Assembly: GCF_003477885.1 (NCBI RefSeq)
Contig: NZ_QUEE01000006.1
Coordinates: 62,001 to 126,000, forward strand
DNA length: 64,000 bases
DNA from: Lachnotalea sp. AF33-28
Lineage (GTDB): Bacteria; Bacillota; Clostridia; Lachnospirales; Lachnospiraceae
Direction: 5' to 3'
This document shows positions 17,081-26,556 of the stretch, one piece after another (position 1 is the stretch's first letter; the number at the start of each line of letters is the position of its first letter). The position numbers and the translations under genes were made by a program. Under the pieces are notes generated by a model that made no database searches, was not told the DNA's origin, and worked only from the letters and a program-made list of their open reading frames with translations.

Positions 17081-19195
17081 ATGAATTCAAGTGTTTATTA
17101 CAAAAAGAGACGAAAAAAAGCAAAAATTGCCACATTGATGGGGGAGATTTTTTTCTTTCCGTTGGTTTTTATTTATCTGGAGATCGCTTTCCATATTTAT
17201 ATGCGGCTCAGCCTGAAGTATATACCGGTGTATCTGCTGTTTTCCATCCCGGTGGGCTGTGTCTGCTCGCTGCTGACCATGAATTTTACCCGCAAGGCCA
17301 ACCGCATCATCGCTTATGTGCTCACCTGTTTCGCATCGCTGATATTCTGTATAGAGATTGTCTGCAAGGCTGTCCTGCAGCAGTATTATCAGCTGTTCAG
17401 TTCCGCGGAAACAGCTGCCAACAATAAGCTGCTGGATTACTTTGACGCCATTGTATCCGGCGTGCTGAATAACTGGTTCGGACTGCTTTTAATGCTGGTT
17501 CCGGTGATATTTATATTTGCGGTCGGCAGGAATCTGTTCCATTTTAAAAGAAAACATTTAAACCTGTCGGTGTTTGTGCTGATCATCGCGGTGTTTGCCC
17601 ATATACTGGGTCTGGTCACCCTAAGACTGCCGTGGAAGGGGGACTTCAAACCATCCATGCTCTACAGTACCGATACCAATGTGGATGACCAGGTGGAGCA
17701 GCTGGGACTGATCACCATGCTGCGTTTGGATGTCAAACACAGCATATTCGGCGCGAAGAACCCGATCGGCGAAGCTGATTTTGATTTCTCCGGTGTGAAC
17801 GGTCCTGCGGGGGAAACGTCGGAGGCGCAGACGGATGCTTCTACTTCAGCGAATGAGATACCCACAGAGACAGAGCCGCCTCTGGATACCTCACCGAATG
17901 TGATGAATATCGATTTCGATGCGCGTATTGCCGGCGATACCAATGACACGGTTAAGTGGCTGGATCAGTATTTCCAGAACGTAACACCCACCAATAAGAA
18001 TGAGTATACCGGTATGTTCAAGGATTACAACGTGATCTTTTTCTCTCTGGAAGGCTTTGACCGGCTGCTGATCGATAAGGACAGGACGCCTACTCTTTAT
18101 CGCATGGCAAATGAAGGCTTTGTATTTAATAATTTTTATACCCCTCTCCACTATACCAGCACCTCCGGCGGAGAGTTCCAGAACATGGTGGGACTGTATC
18201 CGAAGAACGGCAACCCTATCAGCATGAAGGAAACCGGTGTGCAGAAGACCAACTTGTATTTCACCCTGGGCAACCAGCTGAAACGTCAGGGTTATCTGAC
18301 CATGGGGTATCATAATAACAGGGAGATGTACGGGCGCCGCGAGTCACATCCCAATATGGGCTATGACTGGAAGCAGGGAGACGAGGGCTTCACCATGGAG
18401 ACCAGCTCAGCCGGCAACAATGTCTGGCCGCAGTCCGATCTGTATATGATGGAGCAGACCGTGGATGAGTATATTAACAGCGAGCAGCCGTTCCATATTT
18501 ACTATATGTCCGTCAGCGGCCATATGCCTTATAACTTCACCGGAGATCAGATGGCAGTGAGAAATAAGGAGATCGTGGAAGGCCTTCCTTATTCGGAAAC
18601 CACAAAGGCATATATCGCGGCCAATCAGGAAGTGGAAAAGGCGGCGGCCTATCTGCTTGAGAGGCTGGAACAGGCCGGAAAGCTGGATAAGACGCTGATC
18701 GTGATGGTGCCGGATCATATACCGTATTTTGATATTGCCACGCTGGAAGAACTGGCGGGCAAGAGTTTCGGCGGAGCTGAAATTGAAAACCTGAAGGAAT
18801 CGGATCTGGATTTCGATGTTTATAGAAACTCCCTGATCATGTGGTCCGGAAGCATGGAGCAGCCAGTACAGGTGGATAAGGTCTGCGGACAGGTGGATAT
18901 CCTGCCCACAGTGTCCAACCTTCTGGGCTTGGAATATGATTCCCGCCTGTTAGCCGGCACGGATATCCTGTCGGATTCCCAGCCGCTGGTGATCTTCTCC
19001 TCCAGAAGCTGGCTGACGGATAAGGGGCTCTATAACCGCTACAGCGGAGAATTCACTTTGGCCGAAGGTGTGACCATGAGCCAGGAAGAGATAGACAGCT
19101 ATGTCAGCACGATGAAGAAGATCGTCAAATATAAGCTGGACAGCACGGATATGATCATTGAGACGGATTATTATAACCAGCTGTTTCCAAGATAG
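17081..19195 (+). CDS. LtaS-like sulfatase-fold phosphoglycerol transferase
   Basis: This is a 704-residue membrane protein of the LTA synthase family, which moves glycerol-phosphate from phosphatidylglycerol to cell-envelope polymers or glycans. The basic N-terminus is followed by about five membrane helices (to residue 190), an acidic Ser/Thr-rich linker (about 230-275), then an extracellular sulfatase-fold domain. FFSLEGFD gives the first metal ligand (Glu), and Thr361 in TSTSGGEF occupies the place of the catalytic threonine of LtaS (TSDSEF in Staphylococcus aureus). VPDHIPYF gives the later Asp-His pair. CAGGAGA precedes the ATG. It is monocistronic with its own terminator. Whether it makes LTA or decorates another polymer is not determinable. 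Confidence 0.9.
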   Translation: MNSSVYYKKRRKKAKIATLMGEIFFFPLVFIYLEIAFHIYMRLSLKYIPVYLLFSIPVGCVCSLLTMNFTRKANRIIAYVLTCFASLIFCIEIVCKAVLQQYYQLFSSAETAANNKLLDYFDAIVSGVLNNWFGLLLMLVPVIFIFAVGRNLFHFKRKHLNLSVFVLIIAVFAHILGLVTLRLPWKGDFKPSMLYSTDTNVDDQVEQLGLITMLRLDVKHSIFGAKNPIGEADFDFSGVNGPAGETSEAQTDASTSANEIPTETEPPLDTSPNVMNIDFDARIAGDTNDTVKWLDQYFQNVTPTNKNEYTGMFKDYNVIFFSLEGFDRLLIDKDRTPTLYRMANEGFVFNNFYTPLHYTSTSGGEFQNMVGLYPKNGNPISMKETGVQKTNLYFTLGNQLKRQGYLTMGYHNNREMYGRRESHPNMGYDWKQGDEGFTMETSSAGNNVWPQSDLYMMEQTVDEYINSEQPFHIYYMSVSGHMPYNFTGDQMAVRNKEIVEGLPYSETTKAYIAANQEVEKAAAYLLERLEQAGKLDKTLIVMVPDHIPYFDIATLEELAGKSFGGAEIENLKESDLDFDVYRNSLIMWSGSMEQPVQVDKVCGQVDILPTVSNLLGLEYDSRLLAGTDILSDSQPLVIFSSRSWLTDKGLYNRYSGEFTLAEGVTMSQEEIDSYVSTMKKIVKYKLDSTDMIIETDYYNQLFPR

Positions 19196-19285
19196 AACAC
19201 GGTTTTAATCGAACTGAATAGGAAATAAACTGACACTAAACAAACCCTGTGTGACTGCTGAAAAGAGGATACACAGCGTTTGATC

Positions 19286-19340
19286 AAAGAAGCGTTGCTC
19301 ATAACGGAAAGCTGGTTATGATGCATCGCTTCTTCTTTTT
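19286..19340 (+). terminator. Terminator after the LtaS-like gene
   Basis: AAGAAGCG and CGCTTCTT bracket an inner CTCATAAC/GTTATGAT stem, followed by CTTTTTG. Confidence 0.75.
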
Positions 19341-19454
19341 GCAGGACAGGTAAATATTTGTGGGTAAAGTAAAAATATGAACGTATACCGCCGTCTGGAA
19401 TCGCTTTAAAATAAAAATAAGCCTTACCAAACAGCGAAAGGGGATAAAATAGGT

Positions 19455-22400
19455 ATGAAAAGTTGGAAGAGGGTATCATGCTGTATTTTAGGTATTGCTA
19501 TGGCGTTTACCGGATTGTTTGCGGTCAGGCCTCTGACTTCCCGGGCGGAAGGGGATACGGTTTACGATGTCTGGATACAGAATTCGGCGGACCGGGCATT
19601 TGACAGTTCTGTGATGCCAGACTATCCGGAAACGCAGATTAGGCTGTATGCTGCCCGAAACGAGTATGAGGCAGCCCAGGTTCTTGTCCGAGGAACAACG
19701 GAGCTTACTGGGCTGCATCTGGAGGCGGGGGCGCTTACGGGGGAAACAGGGGAGATCGGTGCTGACCATATCTCCGTATTCCGTGAATATTCGGTATCTG
19801 CGGCGGTTCCGGGAGAGGTGGAACCCACTCCGGATGGCAGCGACAGCTATACGGATGCGTTGCTGCCCAATGAGGTGATCACACAGAAGGCGGGCGTGAC
19901 GCAGCCTTACTGGGTGAGAATTTATGTGCCCGAGGGGCAGGCTCCGGGTCTGTATGAAGGCACGATAAAGGTGATCGCTGATCAGGGCGAACAGCGGGTG
20001 TCGGTCAGCGTGCTTGTATATGATGTTACTATTCCGAGCACCGATGAGTCGGAATTTAAAATGCTCAACTGGTTCGGTTCCGCCGGATGTGATTTCGGTG
20101 CATTGGAATCCTCTGTGCCCAGCCAGTACAATGTGAAAATGTATGACGAAAACTGGTGGCGGGTGATGGAAAGCTTTGCAAGGGATCTCGCCATCCACCG
20201 CAATAATGTGGAGTTCATCGATTTTCAGGCGCTGCTTATGCCCGACAGCTCTGTGGACAGCGACGGGAATTATCATTTCGACTGGAGCAAGTTCGACCGT
20301 CTTGTGGATATCTTCCTCGACGCAGGCGCTCTGCAGTACATATATGCCCCGGGCAGCTACCTCACCATGGAATCTGGAAAATCCATGCATCTGTGGGTGT
20401 TGAAGGCCGATCCGAATGGCGGGCTTGCACGTGTAAAAATGCCAATCTATACGGATCAGGCCAACGATGTGGTGGATCCTGCGGTTACGGAATATATGAA
20501 GACGTTATTCTCCGCGCTGCGCAGTCACATGCAGGATAAATATCCCGATCTGGTCGGCAGCTTCTATCTTTCCGGCCAGGATGAGCCTTCGGACAACGAA
20601 CAGATCCGGGCCGCCAATTGGTTTTATTCTGAAGCCTGCAAGTATTATCCGGAGCTGCGCAGCAATGAGGCACACAGCCGATTTTTTACGAATCTGACGG
20701 AGACCAGCACCCTGTGCCCGGTTCTGGATGTCTATGAGAACAACCAGAGCTATTTTCAGAGAATGAGGGAAGCGGGCAAGGAACTGTGGTTCTATACCTG
20801 TATAGGCCCTCAGGGCAGCTATCTCAACAGATTTATTCCCTACCATCTGGCGAAGACCAGACTAATACCCTGGTATGTATATCAGGTGGGCGGCAGCGGA
20901 TACCTGCATTGGGGCTACTGCTGGTGGAGAACCTCTGATACTATGGATAGCAGGCAGACCGGTGACGAATGGCTGGTCCGCCCGGATAAGAAAAACTATG
21001 ATGTATTTACCAGTGTGCGTAATGAGGCGCAGCTGGACGGGATTGAAGATTTTGAACTGCTGAGTATTCTGGAGAAAAAAGATCCGGATAGAGCCGACGC
21101 CATTGCAGACAGCCTGATCCAGAGCGCTACCGTATACTCCCGCAGCGGATCTTCGGTCAATCAGGCGCATAAAGCTCTGCTGGATGAGATTGCGGGAATG
21201 CCGGCAGAGCCTGTGGAAACACCGGTTTTCTCTGAAGACTTTTCATCCGGCTATGATAATAACTGGATCAGAAAGAACGGTGCCTGGAGCATCTATGACG
21301 GCAAGTACTGGTTCTGGGGCGTAGGCGCAAACCGGGAAGGGATGTCTTCGCTTCGGGACTGGACACTTGGGGACGGTGTAATTGAGCTGGATTTACAGCT
21401 GGAGGACACATTTAACAACGATGATACCATGTGGGGCGGCATCACTTTCCGTAAGCCGTCTGCGTCCGATACGATGTGGACAGGAGGCTACACCCTGTAT
21501 CTGCGCAAGAACGGCGAGCTGGAGCTGCTTAGAGGAAATCCTTTTGCCAGCATGGGGAAAGCGCAGATTTCCATGCCGGAGGATGGACGGGTATGCTTAA
21601 GGATCTCTATGAACGGCGATACGATTACAGTCAGCCAGGCCGGCAGCAAAGATATGCTGATCCGGGCGTCAGACACAGCATTTCAGGACGGTTATATCAG
21701 CCTGGTGGGGACCGGAGCCAATGTAGCTTATCATAGGGTTGCGCTGTCCAGCTATGCCGGCGCGTCCAAAAACAGATATCATGAGGTGATTGCTGATCAA
21801 AGCTATCAGGACAGCTTTGACGGTTCGGGTGAGGGCTGGAATTTGGACCCGACCGCAGGCTTTAAGGATGGTGTTCTGGAGACCGCAGGGAGCACGGCTG
21901 TGGGGCTCTATGACCGAATCTATCATAAAGCCTCCATCACCTTTGACATGACGCTGACAGGTGAGCAGAGCGCGGTGGACTCGAAAGACTACTGGGGCGG
22001 CATAGCCTTCGGAAAGGAGACACCGGGCGGATCCATTTGGGACCGCGGGGGTTACATGCTCCTGCTGCGCAGAAACGGTACGGTAGATCTCATAAACAAA
22101 TCCGGAACTGTTGCCACGGGACATACGGATGTGGATTATACCCATGGAGTGCAGGTTACTGTAGAGCGTGGCAGCGCTTTTGTCAGGGTGTATCTCGGCG
22201 GAGACAGCACGCCCGTGCTGGAGGCGGATGCACCTGATTATACCGGCGGATTTTTCGCATTTCACAGCGACGGAGGCAGAGTGCTGTATGACAACCTGTC
22301 GATTACGGGTCTTAAGGCAATGGACGGATTTGTGCTTTTGGATGATTTCAACGGTGATTTGGGCAGGTGGTCACAGGCCAACTATGCGGATTATACAATG

Positions 22401-24650
22401 ATTGAAAACGGAGCTGCGGTCACGAAAGGTGTGATTGTGAAGGAAAATCCGGATGCAGGCATTGCGGGAAAGGGAGTATCACCGGATCTGATCTATCATG
22501 AAGAAACTTTTGATAACGCGGTATTCTCCTTTGATGTAAGGGTCGATGATGCGGCGCTGCATGAAAATTGGGCCGGAGCATTCTTTCATTCCGGCGGTAC
22601 GGGCGGCTTCTGGGCGGACAGGGGATATCTGGTCTACGTGACGAACCTCAATCAGCTCGTTCTCTATCAGCATGGCGTGGGAAATCTAGCCACTGCGGCG
22701 CTGCCTGTGGATGTGACACAGAATTATATAAATATTCAGGTGGAGCTGAACAACGGATCGATTAAAATATATGTCAATTACTCAGATCAGCCGGTTATTT
22801 CGGCTTCGGATGAAGATATGACGTATTCCAGCGGTTATTTCGGCCTGATGTCCGACTATGCGGATGCCAGCTTTGACAATGTGATGGTAAAGAGGCTGGC
22901 GCCCCCGGAAAAGCCGGAGGAAGAAGAGCTGGTGCAGGATCAGCCCTTCTCGGACGATTTTGAAAACGGCATGGATCAATGGAGAGTGCTTAGAAAATCA
23001 GAGGGAAACTGGGAAATCACTGACGGCAGACTTTACTGTGAGGGCTTAAGCGGCGCCAATGCCGCCCTGGCGATGGTGAGGGGACATAAGTACACAAATG
23101 CTGTGATTGACTTCGACATGACAATGCACTCCACCAATTCCTGGGCTGGTATCTCCATACGCCGAAGCAATCCGACGGATACGATCTGGGTCAGCGGATA
23201 TTTTCTTTATTATGATCAGTCTGTCGGTGATCTGAAACTGTTTAAGACTAATGTCGGGGATGTTTCCAAAGCCAATATCGGGATCCGCGATGGTGAAACC
23301 GTTCATTTTACAGTCGAAATGGAGGATAACCATATCAGGGTATTTGTAAATGGCACGGACACACCGGCCATCGATTATACCGATGCAGATAATGCCTTTG
23401 TAAACGGCACTGTCGCGCTGTGCTCCTATATGGCGAAGGTGACCTTTGATAATTTTAAGATCGGCATTCCGGATGAAAAACCGGGGGAGCCTATCCTGAA
23501 TGAAGACTATAAAAAGGGATTTGAAGAGCAGATTGACTGGATGATTCAGCAGCAGAATAATGGGGTGTGGACTTATGAGAACGGTGCGTGGACGGCGCAG
23601 AGCAAGAGCAGCGATTACTCACAGATTGTGCTGAAAAACCGTACCTATACAGATGGGACCATTTCATTTGACATGCAGCAGACCCATGGTACGGCAGATA
23701 AATGGAGCTATTGTGCATTTCGAAGAACAAATCCGGATGACGGGCTGTGGGCCAGCGGATATTTCCTGTTTTACAGCCAGGCGGGGGGCTGGGTTAAACT
23801 TTATAAAACAGGCGAGGGTGAGCTGGGTACTGCCGATGTGGGAGTATCGGACGGTGCTGTCAGGCATTTTAAAATTGAGATGGAGGGAAATACCTTCAGG
23901 ATTTATGTGGATGATATGCAGACTCCTGCCCTGACAGCGGTGGAAGAAACTTCTGTATCGGAAAACAGGATTGACGCGGACTCGCTGTCAGGCAATGAAC
24001 TGGCAGAGAGCGGCGCGGATAGCGGCGTTTCAGGGAACAGCATTTCAGGGAACAGCATTTCAGGGAACAGCATTTCGGAAAACAGCGTTTCAGGAAACCG
24101 CGCCTCTGGGAACAGTATAAACGGAGGACAGGAAATCACTAAAACGGTTTCTCCTCTGCATGTGGGCATCCATGCACTTTCGGCAGCGGCGGAGAAGCTG
24201 GCTATGACCTGCACGGATGAGGCGGGCACCTATCCGCAGGGATATATAGCCTTTGGCGTAATCGATTATGCCGGTGCCGTGTTCTCCAATCCGGTGATTC
24301 TGGCGGCGGATAAAGAAGAGCCGGAGGAGACAACTGAAGAAACAACGGAGGAAACTAAGGAGGAAACCCAGGAACCAACACCGGAAGAGTCCCGGCAGGA
24401 GAACCTTCCGGAAAATCCCGGAAACGGAAATCAGCAGACTTTCTGCGGTGAAGAAACGGTTCCGGTCCCTGCAAGCAGTGAAACGTCCTCTGCGGCCGAA
24501 AAAACCGGTTCGAATGAGTCCGCGGTTTCTGCAAGCACGGGAGATCCGTGGGGGTTCAACGCGGCGTTTCTTGTGTGTGCGGCCGCCATTACAGCCGCAG
24601 CACCGGTGATTCACTGCCGGCTTAGAAAAAATAGAAGAAATCATTCATAA
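19455..24650 (+). CDS. Giant surface protein: DUF4091/GH123-like glycosidase with five jelly-roll repeats
   Basis: This is a 1731-residue secreted protein. Residues 1-31 form a signal peptide. Residues 32-195 form a beta-sandwich and about 200-535 the DUF4091/GH123-like barrel, with the Asp-Glu pair D376-E377 in YLSGQDEPSD matching the GH123 catalytic pair, and GYLHWGYCWW and DGIEDFELL near its end. Five concanavalin/LamG-like domains follow (starting about 590, 780, 958, 1162, 1348), each opening with a FSEDF/DSF/DDF segment and a W-rich core. Then comes a Ser-Gly-Asn pentapeptide repeat, a Thr/Pro/Glu stalk and a C-terminal anchor: STGD, a hydrophobic helix, and RLRKNRRN. There is no LPXTG. 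GGGG lies 13 nt before the ATG. It probably degrades an N-acetylhexosamine-containing glycan at the cell surface; the downstream YesM/YesN-controlled importer may take up the product. Confidence 0.87.
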   Translation: MKSWKRVSCCILGIAMAFTGLFAVRPLTSRAEGDTVYDVWIQNSADRAFDSSVMPDYPETQIRLYAARNEYEAAQVLVRGTTELTGLHLEAGALTGETGEIGADHISVFREYSVSAAVPGEVEPTPDGSDSYTDALLPNEVITQKAGVTQPYWVRIYVPEGQAPGLYEGTIKVIADQGEQRVSVSVLVYDVTIPSTDESEFKMLNWFGSAGCDFGALESSVPSQYNVKMYDENWWRVMESFARDLAIHRNNVEFIDFQALLMPDSSVDSDGNYHFDWSKFDRLVDIFLDAGALQYIYAPGSYLTMESGKSMHLWVLKADPNGGLARVKMPIYTDQANDVVDPAVTEYMKTLFSALRSHMQDKYPDLVGSFYLSGQDEPSDNEQIRAANWFYSEACKYYPELRSNEAHSRFFTNLTETSTLCPVLDVYENNQSYFQRMREAGKELWFYTCIGPQGSYLNRFIPYHLAKTRLIPWYVYQVGGSGYLHWGYCWWRTSDTMDSRQTGDEWLVRPDKKNYDVFTSVRNEAQLDGIEDFELLSILEKKDPDRADAIADSLIQSATVYSRSGSSVNQAHKALLDEIAGMPAEPVETPVFSEDFSSGYDNNWIRKNGAWSIYDGKYWFWGVGANREGMSSLRDWTLGDGVIELDLQLEDTFNNDDTMWGGITFRKPSASDTMWTGGYTLYLRKNGELELLRGNPFASMGKAQISMPEDGRVCLRISMNGDTITVSQAGSKDMLIRASDTAFQDGYISLVGTGANVAYHRVALSSYAGASKNRYHEVIADQSYQDSFDGSGEGWNLDPTAGFKDGVLETAGSTAVGLYDRIYHKASITFDMTLTGEQSAVDSKDYWGGIAFGKETPGGSIWDRGGYMLLLRRNGTVDLINKSGTVATGHTDVDYTHGVQVTVERGSAFVRVYLGGDSTPVLEADAPDYTGGFFAFHSDGGRVLYDNLSITGLKAMDGFVLLDDFNGDLGRWSQANYADYTMIENGAAVTKGVIVKENPDAGIAGKGVSPDLIYHEETFDNAVFSFDVRVDDAALHENWAGAFFHSGGTGGFWADRGYLVYVTNLNQLVLYQHGVGNLATAALPVDVTQNYINIQVELNNGSIKIYVNYSDQPVISASDEDMTYSSGYFGLMSDYADASFDNVMVKRLAPPEKPEEEELVQDQPFSDDFENGMDQWRVLRKSEGNWEITDGRLYCEGLSGANAALAMVRGHKYTNAVIDFDMTMHSTNSWAGISIRRSNPTDTIWVSGYFLYYDQSVGDLKLFKTNVGDVSKANIGIRDGETVHFTVEMEDNHIRVFVNGTDTPAIDYTDADNAFVNGTVALCSYMAKVTFDNFKIGIPDEKPGEPILNEDYKKGFEEQIDWMIQQQNNGVWTYENGAWTAQSKSSDYSQIVLKNRTYTDGTISFDMQQTHGTADKWSYCAFRRTNPDDGLWASGYFLFYSQAGGWVKLYKTGEGELGTADVGVSDGAVRHFKIEMEGNTFRIYVDDMQTPALTAVEETSVSENRIDADSLSGNELAESGADSGVSGNSISGNSISGNSISENSVSGNRASGNSINGGQEITKTVSPLHVGIHALSAAAEKLAMTCTDEAGTYPQGYIAFGVIDYAGAVFSNPVILAADKEEPEETTEETTEETKEETQEPTPEESRQENLPENPGNGNQQTFCGEETVPVPASSETSSAAEKTGSNESAVSASTGDPWGFNAAFLVCAAAITAAAPVIHCRLRKNRRNHS
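24028..24117 (+). repeat. 15-bp coding tandem repeat (SGNSI units)
   Basis: Six 15-bp units encode S-G-N-S-I type pentapeptides in the giant surface protein. The first three units (TTTCAGGGAACAGCA) are identical, and the next three differ by a few bases. Identical units are prone to slippage, so copy number may vary between strains. Confidence 0.9.
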
Positions 24651-24656
24651 ATTGGT

Positions 24657-24692
24657 ACAGACCTTCAGGGCAGAAATGCCTTGAGGGTCTGT
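24657..24692 (+). terminator. Terminator after the giant surface protein gene
   Basis: ACAGACC..CAGGGCA and TGCCTTGAGGGTCTGT pair around a GAAA loop, with a weak T-rich tail (GTTCCTGCCTTTT). Confidence 0.7.
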
Positions 24693-24807
24693 TCCTGCCT
24701 TTTACAATTTGACCGTCCGTATAATTTCGGATTGCGGTTCTAGCTGCAAGGAATTATGATAATAACAGCTGCATATCTGACAGATTATATTTGGGGGGAG
24801 ACTCGTC

Positions 24808-26556
24808 ATGGACCAATATAAGATCAAATGGACAAATTCAATTAAAACCAAGCTTCTGGTGGTTTTATTCACACTGGTGCTGTTCAACATCGGGATATCC
24901 TGCCTTTTCTTCAACGGAACAGCTTCCATCGCGCGCAATGCGATCTATGACAAGATGGCGGCGCAGGCGGAGTACTATCAGAATTCACTGGAATTTCAAA
25001 TTGAAGGGCTGAAAAACCAGCAGAACCTGTTCTTTTCAGACCGAAAGCTTACATACCTGGCGCAGCCGGGGCTGATCGGCAGCGACTATGAGCGGCGGGA
25101 GGCGCTGCTTAGTGTACAGGCGAAGCTGGCACAGCTGCAGTGGTCCAGCCAGCTGGTGTCGGGCATAACGCTTTATATTCCTTATTCGGGCTATGTGATC
25201 ACTCCTTCTTCCATTTCCGATTTTAAGCAGGAGGATGAGCAGAAGGTTTACGGCTGGCTTAAAGAGCCGGGTAAGCTTACATATGACGGGACTTCACTGT
25301 ATATGACGGCGGCGGACGCACCGGTCGCTGACGGAAGCCTGCCGTTTTTTATGCTGTATATAGCGATAGACCAGAGCGTGATCAGAAATACTCTGAAGGA
25401 TTTAAACCAGACGGACGGAAGCTCCTTCTGGTATCAGCCGGAGTATGAGCTTTTGCTGTATGACAGCCAGGATAAAAAAGAAATGTCGGATATGGTGCTG
25501 GCTTCCTTGGAGGAGATGTTTGGTGAGGCGGATTCCCTCCATACGATCCGCTTAGGGGGCAGGTCTTATCTGGTTTCCGTTTCGGCGCCGGGGACATTGG
25601 GGAGGCTGATTCAGTATTACCAGGAAGAAAATGTGATGAGCGATCTGTTCCGCTATTCGGGCTATTTTTCAGCTTTTGTTCTGGCTGCCATTGCTCTGAC
25701 TGTGCTGATGTCCGGCTATGTGGAACGTCTGATTCACCGGCCGCTAAGAAAATTAAACGCGGCTTTCGGTGTGCTGCAGGGCGGAAATATGGATATCAGC
25801 ATCCGGCATGATGTACAGGATGAGTTCGGGTACCTTTATGAAGGATTTAATCATATGGCCCGTGAGCTGAAGCGGCTGATTGAGGAGGTTTATGTTCAGA
25901 AGGATCTCAAGCAGAAGGCTGAGCTGAAGCAGCTGCAGGCTCAGATCAATCCGCATTTCCTTTATAACAGTTTTTTTGCCTTGAGCAGGAGGATTAAGCG
26001 GGGAGATATGGAAAACGCAGAAATCATGGCGGATTATTTGGGGACCTATTTCCGGTTTCTGACCAGGAATACGGCGGATGTGGTGCCTCTTTCGCTTGAA
26101 ATGGAGCATGCAGAGAGCTATGCGATGGTGCAAGGTGCCAGGTTCGCCTCGCGGATAAAGGTGGATTGGGAAACTCTGCCGAAGCGGTTTGAAGGTCTCC
26201 TGGTTCCCCGCCTGATTGTGCAGCCCCTTCTGGAAAACGCCTTTTCCCATGGCCTGGAGGACAAGGAGGAGGACGGTCTGCTCCGCCTGTCCTATGAAAT
26301 TAGAGGCCGCAGCCTGTACATCCATGTGGAGGACAATGGGGAGGCCAAAGAGGAACAGATCGCTGCTTTGAGGGAGCGGTTAAGAGAGGATTATCATGGA
26401 GAGATAACAGCAATTTCCAATATACACAGGAGGCTGAAATCCTATTATAAAGGAAAGAGCGGCCTGGAGGCAGGGCGCAGCGCTATGGGAGGAATCAGGG
26501 TCAGTATCGGATTTGAGGAGGAAATATGGAATGAACAGCCTGTTGATAGTAGATGA
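24808..26556 (+). CDS. YesM-type sensor histidine kinase
   Basis: This is a 582-residue membrane kinase of the LytS/YesM (HPK8) class. A membrane helix (about 13-36), an extracellular sensor domain of roughly 240 residues and a second helix (about 285-305) are followed by HAMP (RPLRKLNAAFGVLQGGNMDI), a coiled coil and the His_kinase box QINPHFLYNSF with phospho-acceptor His383. The ATPase domain shows PLLENAFSHG and VEDNGE. GGGGGGAG precedes the ATG. Its last 26 bp overlap the response regulator start, so the pair is translationally coupled. YesM/YesN pairs control the adjacent sugar ABC transporter and glycan enzymes, here the binding protein/LplB/YtcP genes and perhaps the surface glycosidase. 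Confidence 0.93.
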   Translation: MDQYKIKWTNSIKTKLLVVLFTLVLFNIGISCLFFNGTASIARNAIYDKMAAQAEYYQNSLEFQIEGLKNQQNLFFSDRKLTYLAQPGLIGSDYERREALLSVQAKLAQLQWSSQLVSGITLYIPYSGYVITPSSISDFKQEDEQKVYGWLKEPGKLTYDGTSLYMTAADAPVADGSLPFFMLYIAIDQSVIRNTLKDLNQTDGSSFWYQPEYELLLYDSQDKKEMSDMVLASLEEMFGEADSLHTIRLGGRSYLVSVSAPGTLGRLIQYYQEENVMSDLFRYSGYFSAFVLAAIALTVLMSGYVERLIHRPLRKLNAAFGVLQGGNMDISIRHDVQDEFGYLYEGFNHMARELKRLIEEVYVQKDLKQKAELKQLQAQINPHFLYNSFFALSRRIKRGDMENAEIMADYLGTYFRFLTRNTADVVPLSLEMEHAESYAMVQGARFASRIKVDWETLPKRFEGLLVPRLIVQPLLENAFSHGLEDKEEDGLLRLSYEIRGRSLYIHVEDNGEAKEEQIAALRERLREDYHGEITAISNIHRRLKSYYKGKSGLEAGRSAMGGIRVSIGFEEEIWNEQPVDSR

